DNA of 64,000 nt from Paraburkholderia sp. Tr-20389 (GCF_017104565.1 NZ_JAAGPD010000028.1:62001-126000), one strand, 5' to 3'. Positions 35,199 through 44,423 are shown, numbered from the stretch's first letter. Numbers and translations are program-made. Notes: a model not told the origin generated them from the sequence alone.

Positions 35199-35399
35199 CG
35201 CACTTGCCGCCGCAGGTGCCCACTCGCCGGGGATGGCCTCGGGGGGGATTGTGTGAGTTTTTGGCAACACTTCCCGTCACCCCGTGGCCTCCTTTTTTTT
35301 CAGAAATCCACATCTCCGTTCGGGGGTCGTCACAGGCCGGCAACGGGCCACGCGGGTCCACGTACCGGCGCACGTGCCAACACAGACGGGAGGTCGGCT

Positions 35400-36821
35400 A
35401 TGTGGGCTGACGTAATTGAGCAGCGGCCTGTGGCGGCGCTGAACGCCTACGCGAAGAACGCGCGCACGCACTCCGAGGCGCAGCTCACGCAGCTTTGCGA
35501 ATCGATGCGGGAGTGGGGGTTCACGATCCCGGTTCTCGTCACGGAGGAAGGGACGATCATCGCCGGTCACGGCCGGGTCGAGGCGGCGAAGCGGCTCGGT
35601 TACGAGGCGGTGCCGGTGATCGTTGCGCGCGGTTGGACCGCGCAGCAGATTCGCGCCTACGTGCTCGCGGACAACCGTCTAGCGGAGTACGCTGGGTGGG
35701 ACGACGCGCTGCTGCTCTCCGAACTTGAAGCCCTCACGCTCGACGGTTTCACGATCGGGCTGGCTGGCTTTTCCGACTCCGACATGGACCGGCTTTTGCG
35801 CGGCACGCGCGGCCAGGACGACGAGGACGATATACCTGAGGCCCCGTCGAACCCGGTCACGGTCGAGGGCGACGTGTGGTTCCTCGGCGGGCACCGACTC
35901 GTTTGTGGCGACTCGACCAATGCCGACGTGGCGAAATCGGCACTCGCCGGCGTGCGCCCCTCACTGATGATCACCGACCCGCCCTATGGCGTCGACTATG
36001 ACGCCGACTGGCGAAATCGGGTCGTGATGGTCGAAGGCGAACGACGCGGCGCGCACGGCTCCCGCTCCACCGGCAAGGTGCTCAATGACACCCGCGCCGA
36101 CTGGCGCGAGGCATGGGCACACTTTTCGGGCGACGTCGCCTACGTGTGGCACGCGGGCATCTACGCTGACACCGTCGCTGCCTCGCTGCGCGCGTGCGGC
36201 TTCGATATTCGTGCGCAGATCATCTGGGGAAAGCCCCGTTTCGTCGTCTCGCGCGGGCACTACCACTGGCAGCACGAGCCCTGCTGGTACGCAGTGCGCG
36301 AAGGCAAGACGGCTGGCTGGACGGGTGATCGCTCGCAATCGACGCTCTGGCAGATCGATCACCGCCGCAGCGAGTCGGGTCACTCGACGCAAAAACCTGT
36401 CGAGGCCATGCGCCGGCCGATCGAAAACCATACCTCTCCCGGGCAGGCCGTCTATGAGCCCTTCTCCGGGTCAGGCACGACAATCGTTGCCGCCGAATCT
36501 GTGGGCCGCACGTGCCACGCCATTGAATTGAATCCCGCCTACTGCGACGTGGCGATCCTGCGCTGGCAGGCCGCGACGCCACAGCAGGCAGTCCGTGAGC
36601 GCGACGGACTCACTTTCGCGCAGGCCGCAGAGGCCGCAGGCATCGAGGTCAGCAATGGCAAGGACACGACCACCGCTTCCCACGGAACTGAAGCTGGTGC
36701 AAGGGACGCTGCGCCCGTCCCGAGCAAACAGGCGGGAAGCAAAGCCGCAAAAGGCGATGCCAACAACGCCCGCGCATCTCGGCGAGATCGCAAAAACCGA
36801 GTGGAAGCGCATGGCACGTGA
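35400..36821 (+). CDS. ParB-domain / DNA adenine methyltransferase fusion
   Basis: 473 residues, start MWADVIEQRPVAALNAY with GGGAGG 7 nt upstream. The ParB-N domain at ~1-110 (NARTHSEAQLTQLCESMREW, GHGRVEAAKRLGYEAVPV) is joined to an N4/N6 DNA methyltransferase at ~150-430 with catalytic DPPYGVDYD and SAM-site PFSGSGTTIVAAE. Such fusions are common beside phage terminases and may protect phage DNA from restriction. The C-terminal ~56 codons overlap the small-terminase gene in another frame. Confidence 0.9.
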   Translation: MWADVIEQRPVAALNAYAKNARTHSEAQLTQLCESMREWGFTIPVLVTEEGTIIAGHGRVEAAKRLGYEAVPVIVARGWTAQQIRAYVLADNRLAEYAGWDDALLLSELEALTLDGFTIGLAGFSDSDMDRLLRGTRGQDDEDDIPEAPSNPVTVEGDVWFLGGHRLVCGDSTNADVAKSALAGVRPSLMITDPPYGVDYDADWRNRVVMVEGERRGAHGSRSTGKVLNDTRADWREAWAHFSGDVAYVWHAGIYADTVAASLRACGFDIRAQIIWGKPRFVVSRGHYHWQHEPCWYAVREGKTAGWTGDRSQSTLWQIDHRRSESGHSTQKPVEAMRRPIENHTSPGQAVYEPFSGSGTTIVAAESVGRTCHAIELNPAYCDVAILRWQAATPQQAVRERDGLTFAQAAEAAGIEVSNGKDTTTASHGTEAGARDAAPVPSKQAGSKAAKGDANNARASRRDRKNRVEAHGT

Positions 36822-37149
36822 GCTCTTCGATCTCGGGCTGCTCACACGCGTGGATCGCGCCGCGCTCGCTGCCTACTGTATGGCCTACGAGCGGTGGGTG
36901 CTGGCCGAGCAGGCGCTCGCGAGGATGGCAGCGCGCGACCTGCTCACCGGTGGCCTGATGATCAAGACCACCAACGGCAACGCGATCCAGAACCCGCTGG
37001 TCGGCACCGCGAACAAGGCGATGCTGGTGATGGTTCGCATTGCCACCGAGTTCGGCATGACGCCCGCCGCACGCGCCAGCATCGAGGCGGGTGTGCCCGG
37101 AGACGGTGATGGCAAGCAAGGCGACGTCCGCCAGAAGTACGGCTTCTGA
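36655..37149 (+). CDS. phage terminase small subunit (P27 family)
   Basis: 164 residues starting MARTRPPLPTELKLVQGTLR, the usual P27 N-terminus, GAGG upstream. Core: PAHLGEIAKTEWKRMARELF, LLTRVDRAALAAYCMAYERW. It recognises the packaging site and recruits the large subunit. The first 167 nt overlap the methyltransferase gene, and the last 41 nt overlap the large subunit. Confidence 0.88.
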   Translation: MARTRPPLPTELKLVQGTLRPSRANRREAKPQKAMPTTPAHLGEIAKTEWKRMARELFDLGLLTRVDRAALAAYCMAYERWVLAEQALARMAARDLLTGGLMIKTTNGNAIQNPLVGTANKAMLVMVRIATEFGMTPAARASIEAGVPGDGDGKQGDVRQKYGF

Positions 37150-38920
37150 TCCGGCGACGCAGTACGCGCGCGCCGTGGTCGAAGGCCGGATCGTCGCTGG
37201 CCCCGACGTGCGCAATGCCTGCAAGCGCCACCTCGACGACCTCGCGAGTTGCGCCGCGCGTGGATTCACATGGCATCCCGAAGTCGCGCAGCGCGTCATC
37301 GACTTCTTCCCCGATGTGCTCTTCCTGAACGGCGGCGACTTTGAAGGCGAGCCGTTCCACCTGCTCGACTGGCAGAAGTTCATCGTCGGTTCGTTGTTCG
37401 GCTGGCTGCGCGCGGACGGCTCGCGCCGCTTCCGCGAGTCATATGTCGAAGGCGGCAAGGGCTGCGGGAAATCGCCGCTCGCGGCAGGTATCGGGCTTTA
37501 CATGATGCTCGCCGATGGCGAGCAGCGTGCCGAGGTCTATGCAGCGGCGACGCGCCGCGATCAGGCAATGATCCTGTTCCGCGACGCCGTGGCGATGGTG
37601 CAGCTTTCTCCGAAACTGCGCGAGGCCACGTCCACGCAGGGCCGCGACGATCGCGTGTGGAACATCGGCCATCGGAGGAGCGGATCGTTCTTTCGTCCGA
37701 TCGCAAGCGACGAGTCCGGGCAGAGCGGCCCGCGTCCTCACTGCGGCCTGATCGACGAAATCCACGAGCACCGCAACGGGACCGTCATCAACATCATGCG
37801 CGCAGGCAAGAAGGGGCGCCGCCAACCGCTGATCTTCATGATCACGAACTCGGGTTTCGATCGCACCTCGGTCTGCTATGAGCAGCACGAGTACGCGATC
37901 CGCGTCGCGGGTGGTGCGCTGGACGACGACAGCTTCTTCGCCTTTGTGTGCTCGCTCGACGAGGCTGATGATCCCTTCGACAACGAGGTTTGCTGGATCA
38001 AGGCCAACCCCTCGCTCGGCCAAACGATCAAACCGGACTATCTTCGCGCCCTGGTGCATCAGGCGCGCGGCATGCCTTCGCTCGCATCGACCGTGAGGCG
38101 CCTCAACTTCTGCCAGTGGGTCGACGCCGAAGATCCGTGGATCGAAGGGCCGCTCTGGTTCGCCTGCGAGGTGGGTCGCCCGCCCGAGTCGGGCGACGTG
38201 CTGCGCGGCGAGACCGATGCGCACGTCCTCATGGCCCGGGCCGAGGCTGCGCGCCGTGACATGCGCCTCGCGTTCAAGGGAAAGAAGGTCTCCGGTGGCC
38301 TCGACCTCTCGGGTACGCAGGATTTGACCGCTGCCGCGTTCGTGACGGTCAACGAGGACGAGACGGTCGACGCCTTCGTCGACTTCTGGACTCCCGGTGA
38401 AACCATGATCGAGCGCGGCAACCGCGACAAGGTCGGATACGACGCTTGGGACCGCACGGGCTTCATCCATGCCACCGATGGACGATCGGTCGCCTATCGC
38501 GAGGTCGCACGCGGCCTTGCCTCGCTCGATGCCGAGATGGAGATCGAAGGCATCGCCTGCGACCCGTATCGCATGAAGGACTTCGAACGCGAATGCGATG
38601 CCGAGGGCATAACGCTGCCGTTCGTGACCCACGGACAAGGCTTCGGACGCTCGTCCGAGTCGGGCCTGTGGATGCCGCGCTCGATCGAACTGGTCGAGCA
38701 GCTCATCTTCGAGGGCAGGCTGCGCGTGGTGTTCAACCCATGTCTGCGCTGGAACGTGTCGAACGCTGTCGTCGAGGCTGACGCAAAAGAAAACCGCATC
38801 TTCCGCAAACGCAAGGCGATCGGACGTATCGACGGCCTCGTCGCTCTCACGATGGCAGTGGGCCTCGCACTCAACAGGAGCGCCGAGCGCGAACCCGAAT
38901 ACCAGATGTATTTCCTCTGA
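37109..38920 (+). CDS. phage terminase large subunit
   Basis: 603 residues. ATPase domain with Walker A VEGGKGCGKSPLAAG, Walker B-like CGLIDEIHEH and coupling region FMITNSGFDRTSVCYEQH. The C-terminal RNase H-type nuclease has acidic residues in SGGLDLSGTQDLTAAAF and IACDPYRMKDF. Terminase_1-type family that packages DNA into HK97-like heads. Start ATG 37109 with GGAG upstream. Confidence 0.93.
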   Translation: MASKATSARSTASDPATQYARAVVEGRIVAGPDVRNACKRHLDDLASCAARGFTWHPEVAQRVIDFFPDVLFLNGGDFEGEPFHLLDWQKFIVGSLFGWLRADGSRRFRESYVEGGKGCGKSPLAAGIGLYMMLADGEQRAEVYAAATRRDQAMILFRDAVAMVQLSPKLREATSTQGRDDRVWNIGHRRSGSFFRPIASDESGQSGPRPHCGLIDEIHEHRNGTVINIMRAGKKGRRQPLIFMITNSGFDRTSVCYEQHEYAIRVAGGALDDDSFFAFVCSLDEADDPFDNEVCWIKANPSLGQTIKPDYLRALVHQARGMPSLASTVRRLNFCQWVDAEDPWIEGPLWFACEVGRPPESGDVLRGETDAHVLMARAEAARRDMRLAFKGKKVSGGLDLSGTQDLTAAAFVTVNEDETVDAFVDFWTPGETMIERGNRDKVGYDAWDRTGFIHATDGRSVAYREVARGLASLDAEMEIEGIACDPYRMKDFERECDAEGITLPFVTHGQGFGRSSESGLWMPRSIELVEQLIFEGRLRVVFNPCLRWNVSNAVVEADAKENRIFRKRKAIGRIDGLVALTMAVGLALNRSAEREPEYQMYFL

Positions 38921-38931
38921 GGACGCCCATC

Positions 38932-39513
38932 ATGGAACGTGCTTACTCGCTGCTCACAGTACGCAGCGCGGATGATGCTGCCCGCGTGATCGAGGGTATT
39001 GCCTCGACACCTTCGCCTGATCGTTACGGCGATATCGTCGAACCGCTCGGCGCGAAGTTCAGGACGCCGATGCCGCTGCTCTGGCAGCACGACGCGCGAG
39101 CGCCCGTGGGCCAGGTTGAGTTCGCCAAGGCGACCACGGACGGCATCCCCTTCCGCGCGTCCATCGCGAGCGTCGACGAACCCGGCACGCTGAAGGATCG
39201 CCTCGACGAAGCATGGCAAAGCGTGAAGGCGCAACTGGTGCGCGCCGTCTCGATCGGCTTTCGCGCCATCGAATACTCGTTCATGGAGGACGGCGGCATT
39301 CACTACCTCGAATGGGAGTGGCTCGAACTCTCACTCGTCACGATCCCCGCGAACAGCGAAGCAACGATTCAGACCATCAAGTCAATCGATACGACCACCC
39401 GCGCCGCGCTCGGCATCGGTGGGGGTCATGTCGTACGCCTTGAACAACCCGCGCGCGCTCGCGCATCCAAAGCGTTCGTCATTCAGACGATCCATCGGGA
39501 GAACCAGCAATGA
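38932..39513 (+). CDS. prohead protease (HK97 family)
   Basis: 193 residues. Peptidase U35-type: LLWQHDARAPVGQ with catalytic H, VRAVSIGFRAIEY with catalytic S and LELSLVTIPANSEA are the family blocks. It cleaves the capsid delta domain and scaffold during maturation. The capsid gene start overlaps its stop by 4 nt. Confidence 0.92.
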   Translation: MERAYSLLTVRSADDAARVIEGIASTPSPDRYGDIVEPLGAKFRTPMPLLWQHDARAPVGQVEFAKATTDGIPFRASIASVDEPGTLKDRLDEAWQSVKAQLVRAVSIGFRAIEYSFMEDGGIHYLEWEWLELSLVTIPANSEATIQTIKSIDTTTRAALGIGGGHVVRLEQPARARASKAFVIQTIHRENQQ

Positions 39514-40913
39514 AACCCACTATTGCAGAACAGATCGCCGCGTTCGAAGCGAAGCGCGCGGCATCGTGCGCGCGCATGGCCGAAATCATGGATGCCGCTG
39601 CCGCCGAAGGCGCGACACTCGACGCCGCACAGCAGGAAGAGTTCGACACGCTCGAAAAGGACATCGAGTCGATCGACGGCCACCTGCGCCGTCTGAAGAC
39701 CATCGAGTCGCAGATCGTGAAGGACGCTACGCCCGTCAACGGCGACAACCCGCAACGCTCCAGCGTGTCGCGTGCGGTCGGTGCAGGCCCAAACCCGATC
39801 ATCACGGTTCGCGCCAACGTGCCCAAAGGCACCGCCTTCACCCGATACGCAATCGCACTCGCCCGCTCGCAGGGCAACCTCATGCAGGCCGTCGAGATCG
39901 CGAAGCACTGGCACGAGTCAACGCCGGAAGTCGAGAGCATTCTGCGCGCAGCGGTCGCCGCAGGCACTACCACTGATCCCGCATGGGCAGCACCGCTCGT
40001 CGAGTATCAGAACATGACACAGGAGTTCATCGAACTCCTGCGTCCTGCGACGATCATCGGTCGCATCAACGGTTTCCGCCGCGTGCCATTCAACGTGGCC
40101 ATGCCCGCGCAGACCTCGGCCTCCTCCGCGCAGTGGGTCGGTGAAGGCAAGGCAAAGCCCGTCAGCGTGCTCGGCTTCGAGACGATGCGACTCGGCTTCG
40201 CGAAGGTCGCGGGCATCGTCGTACTGACCGACGAGCTTGTGCGCTTCTCGAACCCGTCGGCAGAGCCAATCGTGCGGCAAGACCTGATCGATACGATCAC
40301 GCAGCTCATTGATCACGACTTCGTCGACCCCGACAAGGCCGAGGTCAAGGACGTGTCGCCCGAATCGATCACGCATAACGCGACGTATATCGACGCGACG
40401 GGCACCGACGCCGACGCGCTGCGCAATGATGTGCGCGCACTCTTCGCGGCCTTCACTGCAAACAACGTCTCGGTCGCGGGTGCCTACTGGATCATCGACC
40501 CGGTGATGGCGCTGACCATCGGCATGATGCAGAACGCCCTCGGCCAGCCCGAGTTCCCAGGCATCGACATGAACGGCGGCACCTTCTTTGGCCTGCCGGT
40601 TGTCTGCTCGACCAACATCCCGAAGGACGCGAGCGACCTGACGCGGATCATCCTCGTCCAGCCGCGCGAGGTGCTCATGGCCGACGACGGCGGCGTGACG
40701 CTCGATGCGTCACGTGAAGCGTCGCTGCAGATGAGCGATTCGCCAACCGGCGACGGCACTAACCTCGTATCGCTCTGGCAACAAAACATGGTCGCGCTGC
40801 GTGCCGAGCGGTTCATCAACTGGAAGCCACGTCGCATGCTTGCGTGCGCGTATATCCGTGGTGCGAACTATGGCGCGCCTCCGGCTGATGACACTGGCGG
40901 TGGAGGAGCGTGA
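39510..40913 (+). CDS. major capsid protein (HK97 fold)
   Basis: 467 residues. The N-terminal ~70 residues form a coiled delta-type scaffold (TLDAAQQEEFDTLEKDIESI). The mature part has P-domain and A-domain features, such as VPFNVAMPAQTSASSAQWVG, KVAGIVVLTDELVRFSNP and a C-terminal NMVALRAERFINWKP. ATGA overlap with the protease. A glycine-rich C-terminus (DDTGGGGA) ends it. Confidence 0.92.
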   Translation: MKPTIAEQIAAFEAKRAASCARMAEIMDAAAAEGATLDAAQQEEFDTLEKDIESIDGHLRRLKTIESQIVKDATPVNGDNPQRSSVSRAVGAGPNPIITVRANVPKGTAFTRYAIALARSQGNLMQAVEIAKHWHESTPEVESILRAAVAAGTTTDPAWAAPLVEYQNMTQEFIELLRPATIIGRINGFRRVPFNVAMPAQTSASSAQWVGEGKAKPVSVLGFETMRLGFAKVAGIVVLTDELVRFSNPSAEPIVRQDLIDTITQLIDHDFVDPDKAEVKDVSPESITHNATYIDATGTDADALRNDVRALFAAFTANNVSVAGAYWIIDPVMALTIGMMQNALGQPEFPGIDMNGGTFFGLPVVCSTNIPKDASDLTRIILVQPREVLMADDGGVTLDASREASLQMSDSPTGDGTNLVSLWQQNMVALRAERFINWKPRRMLACAYIRGANYGAPPADDTGGGGA

Positions 40914-40982
40914 TGGGCTCTTTGTACTGACATGGGTGGGACCCTTCGCGGGTCCGCCCGCTTTCGTAAGGAGCGCACCACC

Positions 40983-41264
40983 ATGAAGATGATTGCGACA
41001 AAGAGCTTTAGCTATGGCGGCAGGTCACGTAGGCCCGGCGATGAATTCGAGGTCGCCGATCGCGATGTGAAGCTGCTCGCCGCAGTCAAACGCGCCAAGC
41101 CCGCCCCGCCATCACCGCCACCACCCTTAACAGAGCCAACGCCGGTCGCTCGCGACATGCCGGCGGATCAGCCCGTTACAACGGAGGCTGACGAAGGCAA
41201 GCCACGCAAGGGCCGGTATCGACGCCGCGACGTCCGTGCCGAAGACGACACGACGGACGAGTAA
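40983..41264 (+). CDS. small head-region protein
   Basis: 93 residues starting MKMIATKSFSYGGRSRRPGD, AAGGAG nine nt upstream. The N-terminal ~40 residues look like a small SH3-like beta fold, then a proline-rich segment (PAPPSPPPPLTEPTP) and a charged tail. It sits between capsid and portal. Comparable small proteins occur in head modules; function unknown. Confidence 0.65.
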   Translation: MKMIATKSFSYGGRSRRPGDEFEVADRDVKLLAAVKRAKPAPPSPPPPLTEPTPVARDMPADQPVTTEADEGKPRKGRYRRRDVRAEDDTTDE

Positions 41265-41268
41265 CGTC

Positions 41269-42741
41269 GTGCGCATCTTCGGCCTTCAGATCACGCGGGC
41301 TGCGCCGCGTGCACCCGTCGCGCAGAACGCGTCGCCGGTCAGTGCATACGGCGGCAACGGTGGCTGGTGGCCGTTGATCGTTCGCGAGCCCTCCTCGGGG
41401 GCGTGGCAGCAGAACCGCGAACTCGCGCCCGAGACCCTGCTCGCCTACTACGCAGTCTATGCATGCGTTACGTTGATCAGCGCGGACATCGGCAAGCTGC
41501 AGGTCAACCTCATGCAGCGCGAGCCGTCCGATATCTGGAGCAAGGCACAGAGCGCCGCGTTCTCGCCCGTCCTGCAGAAGCCGAATGCCTACCAGACGCA
41601 CATCCAGTTCATCGAGAACTGGGTCATGTCGAAGCTCACGCGAGGCAACACCTACGTGCTCAAGGATCGCGATGCGCGCGGTGTGGTGAACGCGATGTAC
41701 GTGCTCGATCCTTCGCGCGTGACGGTGCTGGTGGCCGACGATGGATCGGTCTATTACCGGCTGAGTTCCGACAAGCTCGCAGGCATCCCCGATGCCGATA
41801 GCGACGTGACGGTCCCGGCCAGTGAGATCATCCACGACCGGATGAACTGCCTGTTCCATCCGCTCGTCGGCACCTCGCCGCTGTTCGCGTGCGCGCTCGC
41901 CGCACGGCAGGGGCTCGCTATCCAGAACAACAGTGCGTCGTTCTTCGAGAACGGTGCGCAACCGGGCGGCATCCTCGTTGCGCCCGGTGCGATCAGCGAC
42001 GAAACCGCGAAGCGCCTCAAGGACAAGTGGGAGGAGAACTTCGGTGGTGTGAATCGCGGTCGGCTCGCGGTGCTCGGCGACGGCCTGAAGTACGAGGCGC
42101 TTACGATGAACGCGGTTGATGCGCAGTTGATCGAGCAGCAGAAGATGACCGCGGAGATCGTGTGCTCGGTGTATCACGTGCCGCAGTATATGGTCGGCGT
42201 CGGCACCGCGCCCACTTATAACAACATCGAGGCGCTCTCGCAGAACTACTACTCGCAGTGCCTGCAGTCGCTGATCGAATCGATGGAACTGTGCCTCGAT
42301 GAGGGGCTGGCGCTGCCGAAGGACTACCGCACCGAACTCGATCTCGACGGACTGCTGCGCATGGACACCGCTTCGTTGATGAAGACGCTCACTGATGGCG
42401 TCGGCGGCGGCATCGTTGCGCCGAACGAGGCGCGCCGAAAGATCAACCTCAAGCCGGTCAAGGGTGGCGCGTCGCCATATCTTCAGCAGCAGAACTACTC
42501 CCTTGCGGCACTGGCCGAGCGCGATGCGAACGAACCGTTCTCAAAGCCCACCGCGACGACGCTTACTGATGCAGGCAATCCAAACGCCGAACCGAGCGAC
42601 GATCCGAACCCGGATCCATCCATCGGCCAGCCATCCGGGGAGAAGGCGCTCAACATTCAGGACATCGAGCGTGAAGCGCAACAGCTGATGTCCGCGGCCA
42701 TTGCCGAAGCACAACGATCAGCGGTGCGCGAGCAATGCTGA
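41269..42741 (+). CDS. phage portal protein (HK97 family)
   Basis: 490 residues. ACVTLISADIGKLQVNLMQR, FIENWVMSKLTRGNTYVLKD, SASFFENGAQPGGILVAPG and VPQYMVGVGTAPTYNNIEA are HK97 portal blocks. The dodecameric ring is the DNA channel. Start taken at GTG 41269; GTG 41236, overlapping the previous gene, is possible. It lies after the capsid gene, whereas portals normally precede protease and capsid. Confidence 0.9.
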   Translation: MRIFGLQITRAAPRAPVAQNASPVSAYGGNGGWWPLIVREPSSGAWQQNRELAPETLLAYYAVYACVTLISADIGKLQVNLMQREPSDIWSKAQSAAFSPVLQKPNAYQTHIQFIENWVMSKLTRGNTYVLKDRDARGVVNAMYVLDPSRVTVLVADDGSVYYRLSSDKLAGIPDADSDVTVPASEIIHDRMNCLFHPLVGTSPLFACALAARQGLAIQNNSASFFENGAQPGGILVAPGAISDETAKRLKDKWEENFGGVNRGRLAVLGDGLKYEALTMNAVDAQLIEQQKMTAEIVCSVYHVPQYMVGVGTAPTYNNIEALSQNYYSQCLQSLIESMELCLDEGLALPKDYRTELDLDGLLRMDTASLMKTLTDGVGGGIVAPNEARRKINLKPVKGGASPYLQQQNYSLAALAERDANEPFSKPTATTLTDAGNPNAEPSDDPNPDPSIGQPSGEKALNIQDIEREAQQLMSAAIAEAQRSAVREQC

Positions 42742-44423
42742 CCAAAAACGATATCGCCGCACTCGTACGCGGCCTGCTGCCCTCCGTGACGCGTTACGTC
42801 GACGGGGCGGTCGCCACCATGACTGCGCGCATGAAGGCCGTCGAAGAACGCCAGCCCGAGCGAGGCATCGATGGCGTCGATGGTCGCGACGGAAAGGACG
42901 GGACCGATGGCCGCAATGGCTTCGATGGCAAGGACGGACGCGACGGCATTGATGGCAAGGATGGTGAGCCCGGGCCAGGCGGTGTCGACGGCAAGGACGG
43001 TAATGACGGCCGTAATGGCGTCGACGGCAAGGACGGTCGGGACGGCATTGATGGCAAGGATGGCGAACGCGGGTCCGACGGTGTCGACGGCAAGGACGGA
43101 AATGACGGCCGCAATGGCGTCGACGGCAAGGACGGACGCGACGGCGTCGATGGCAAGGATGGTGAGCCCGGGCCAGGCGGTGTCGACGGCAAGGACGGTA
43201 ATGACGGCCGTAATGGCGTCGACGGCAAGGACGGTCGGGACGGCATTGATGGCAAGGATGGTGACCCCGGGCCTGGTGGCGTCGACGGTAGGGACGGAAA
43301 CGACGGCCGCAATGGCGTGGATGGCAGGGATGGACGCGACGGCACCGATGGCGAACCCGGGTCCGACGGTATCGACGGCAAGGACGGAAATGACGGCCGC
43401 AACGGCGTCGACGGCAAGGACGGTCGGGACGGCATTGATGGCAAGGATGGCGAACGCGGGTCCGACGGTGTCGACGGCAGGGACGGAAACGACGGCCGCA
43501 ATGGCGTGGATGGCAGGGATGGACGCGACGGCACCGATGGCGAACCCGGGTCCGATGGTATCGACGGCAAGGACGGAAATGACGGCCGCAACGGCGTCGA
43601 CGGCAAAGACGGACGCGACGGCGCCGATGGCAAGGACGGCGAACCCGGGTCCGATGGTGTCGACGGCAAGGACGGCATCGACGGCATCGACGGTCGCAAT
43701 GGCGTCGACGGACGGGATGGCACCGATGGCAAGGATGGTGATCCCGGGCCTGGTGGCGTCGACGGCAAGGACGGCAAGGACGGCATCGACGGTCGCAATG
43801 GCGTCGACGGACGGGACGGCACCGATGGCAAGGATGGTGACCCCGGGCCTGGTGGCGTCGACGGCAGGGACGGAAACGATGGCCGCAATGGCGTCGACGG
43901 CAAGGACGGCATCGATGGCAAGGATGGTCGCGACGGCCGGGACGGTCGCGATGGGATCGACGGGCGTGACGCGTCCGATCTCGATGTGCTGCCCGCGATC
44001 GACTTCAGCAAGGTCTACGGGCGCGGCACGCTAGCCAGTCACAAGGGCGGATTGTGGCGCGCCTTCACCAACACAGATGGCGAGCATGGCTGGGCCTGCA
44101 TCGTGGATGGCGTGGACGGCATCGTGATCGAAGCAGAAGGACGTGGCTTCGTGATCAGCATTACGCGCTCCACGAGTGCGGTGCAAACGTTCCGTTGCGG
44201 CCTGCCGGTGATGATCTATCGCGGCGTCTACGAATATGGCCGGCGCTATGAGGCAGGCGACGTAGTGACCTTCGGCGGCTCTGTGTGGCACTGCAATGCG
44301 GACACCGGGGCCAAGCCCGACGAACACACCGACGGCGCGATCAAGCCGTGGACGCTAGCGGTCAAGCGTGGGCGTGACAGCAAGGACGCCCAGGCCCGCA
44401 TCACTCAGGGAGAGCGCACATGA
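42735..44423 (+). CDS. collagen-like phage structural protein
   Basis: 562 residues. N-terminal ~43 residues are helical (MLTKNDIAALVRGLLPSVTR). Residues ~44-412 are about 123 uninterrupted Gly-X-Y triplets, dominated by GKD, GRD, GND, GVD and GRN, with periodic GEPGPG. The C-terminal ~150 residues are a globular domain with VYEYGRRYEAGDVVTFGGSV and WHCNADTGAKPD, resembling carbohydrate-binding CBM5/12-type modules. The ATG overlaps the portal stop by 7 nt. It is probably a trimeric head or connector fibre that binds a surface glycan; no phage enzyme motif seen. Confidence 0.85.
   Translation: MLTKNDIAALVRGLLPSVTRYVDGAVATMTARMKAVEERQPERGIDGVDGRDGKDGTDGRNGFDGKDGRDGIDGKDGEPGPGGVDGKDGNDGRNGVDGKDGRDGIDGKDGERGSDGVDGKDGNDGRNGVDGKDGRDGVDGKDGEPGPGGVDGKDGNDGRNGVDGKDGRDGIDGKDGDPGPGGVDGRDGNDGRNGVDGRDGRDGTDGEPGSDGIDGKDGNDGRNGVDGKDGRDGIDGKDGERGSDGVDGRDGNDGRNGVDGRDGRDGTDGEPGSDGIDGKDGNDGRNGVDGKDGRDGADGKDGEPGSDGVDGKDGIDGIDGRNGVDGRDGTDGKDGDPGPGGVDGKDGKDGIDGRNGVDGRDGTDGKDGDPGPGGVDGRDGNDGRNGVDGKDGIDGKDGRDGRDGRDGIDGRDASDLDVLPAIDFSKVYGRGTLASHKGGLWRAFTNTDGEHGWACIVDGVDGIVIEAEGRGFVISITRSTSAVQTFRCGLPVMIYRGVYEYGRRYEAGDVVTFGGSVWHCNADTGAKPDEHTDGAIKPWTLAVKRGRDSKDAQARITQGERT
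42864..43970 (+). repeat. Gly-X-Y coding repeat with ~99-nt higher-order unit
   Basis: GC-rich 9-nt units (GACGGCAAG-type) arranged in blocks of about 33 residues, such as GKDGNDGRNGVDGKDGRDG followed by IDGKDGEPGPG. Repeats are in frame, so copy number can change without frame loss. Long open frames on other strands here are a by-product of the repeat. Confidence 0.85.

Larger units (their letters stand above)
34765..35290 (+). repeat. long direct repeat, copy C (promoter, terminator, intact HNH)
   Basis: Second copy of the ~500-bp repeat; see 32714-33241. This copy leads directly into the packaging genes and is probably the ancestral, functional one. Confidence 0.8.

Noticed and set aside
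37439-38638. Long minus-strand frames opposite terminase, capsid, portal and gpJ genes
   Set aside because: High-GC antisense shadows of well-supported coding sequences.
42794-44011. 405-residue minus-strand frame made of Pro-Ser-Leu-Pro repeats, and a plus-strand alternate frame at 42871-44034
   Set aside because: By-products of the GC-rich Gly-X-Y repeat; no start context and no non-repeat domain.
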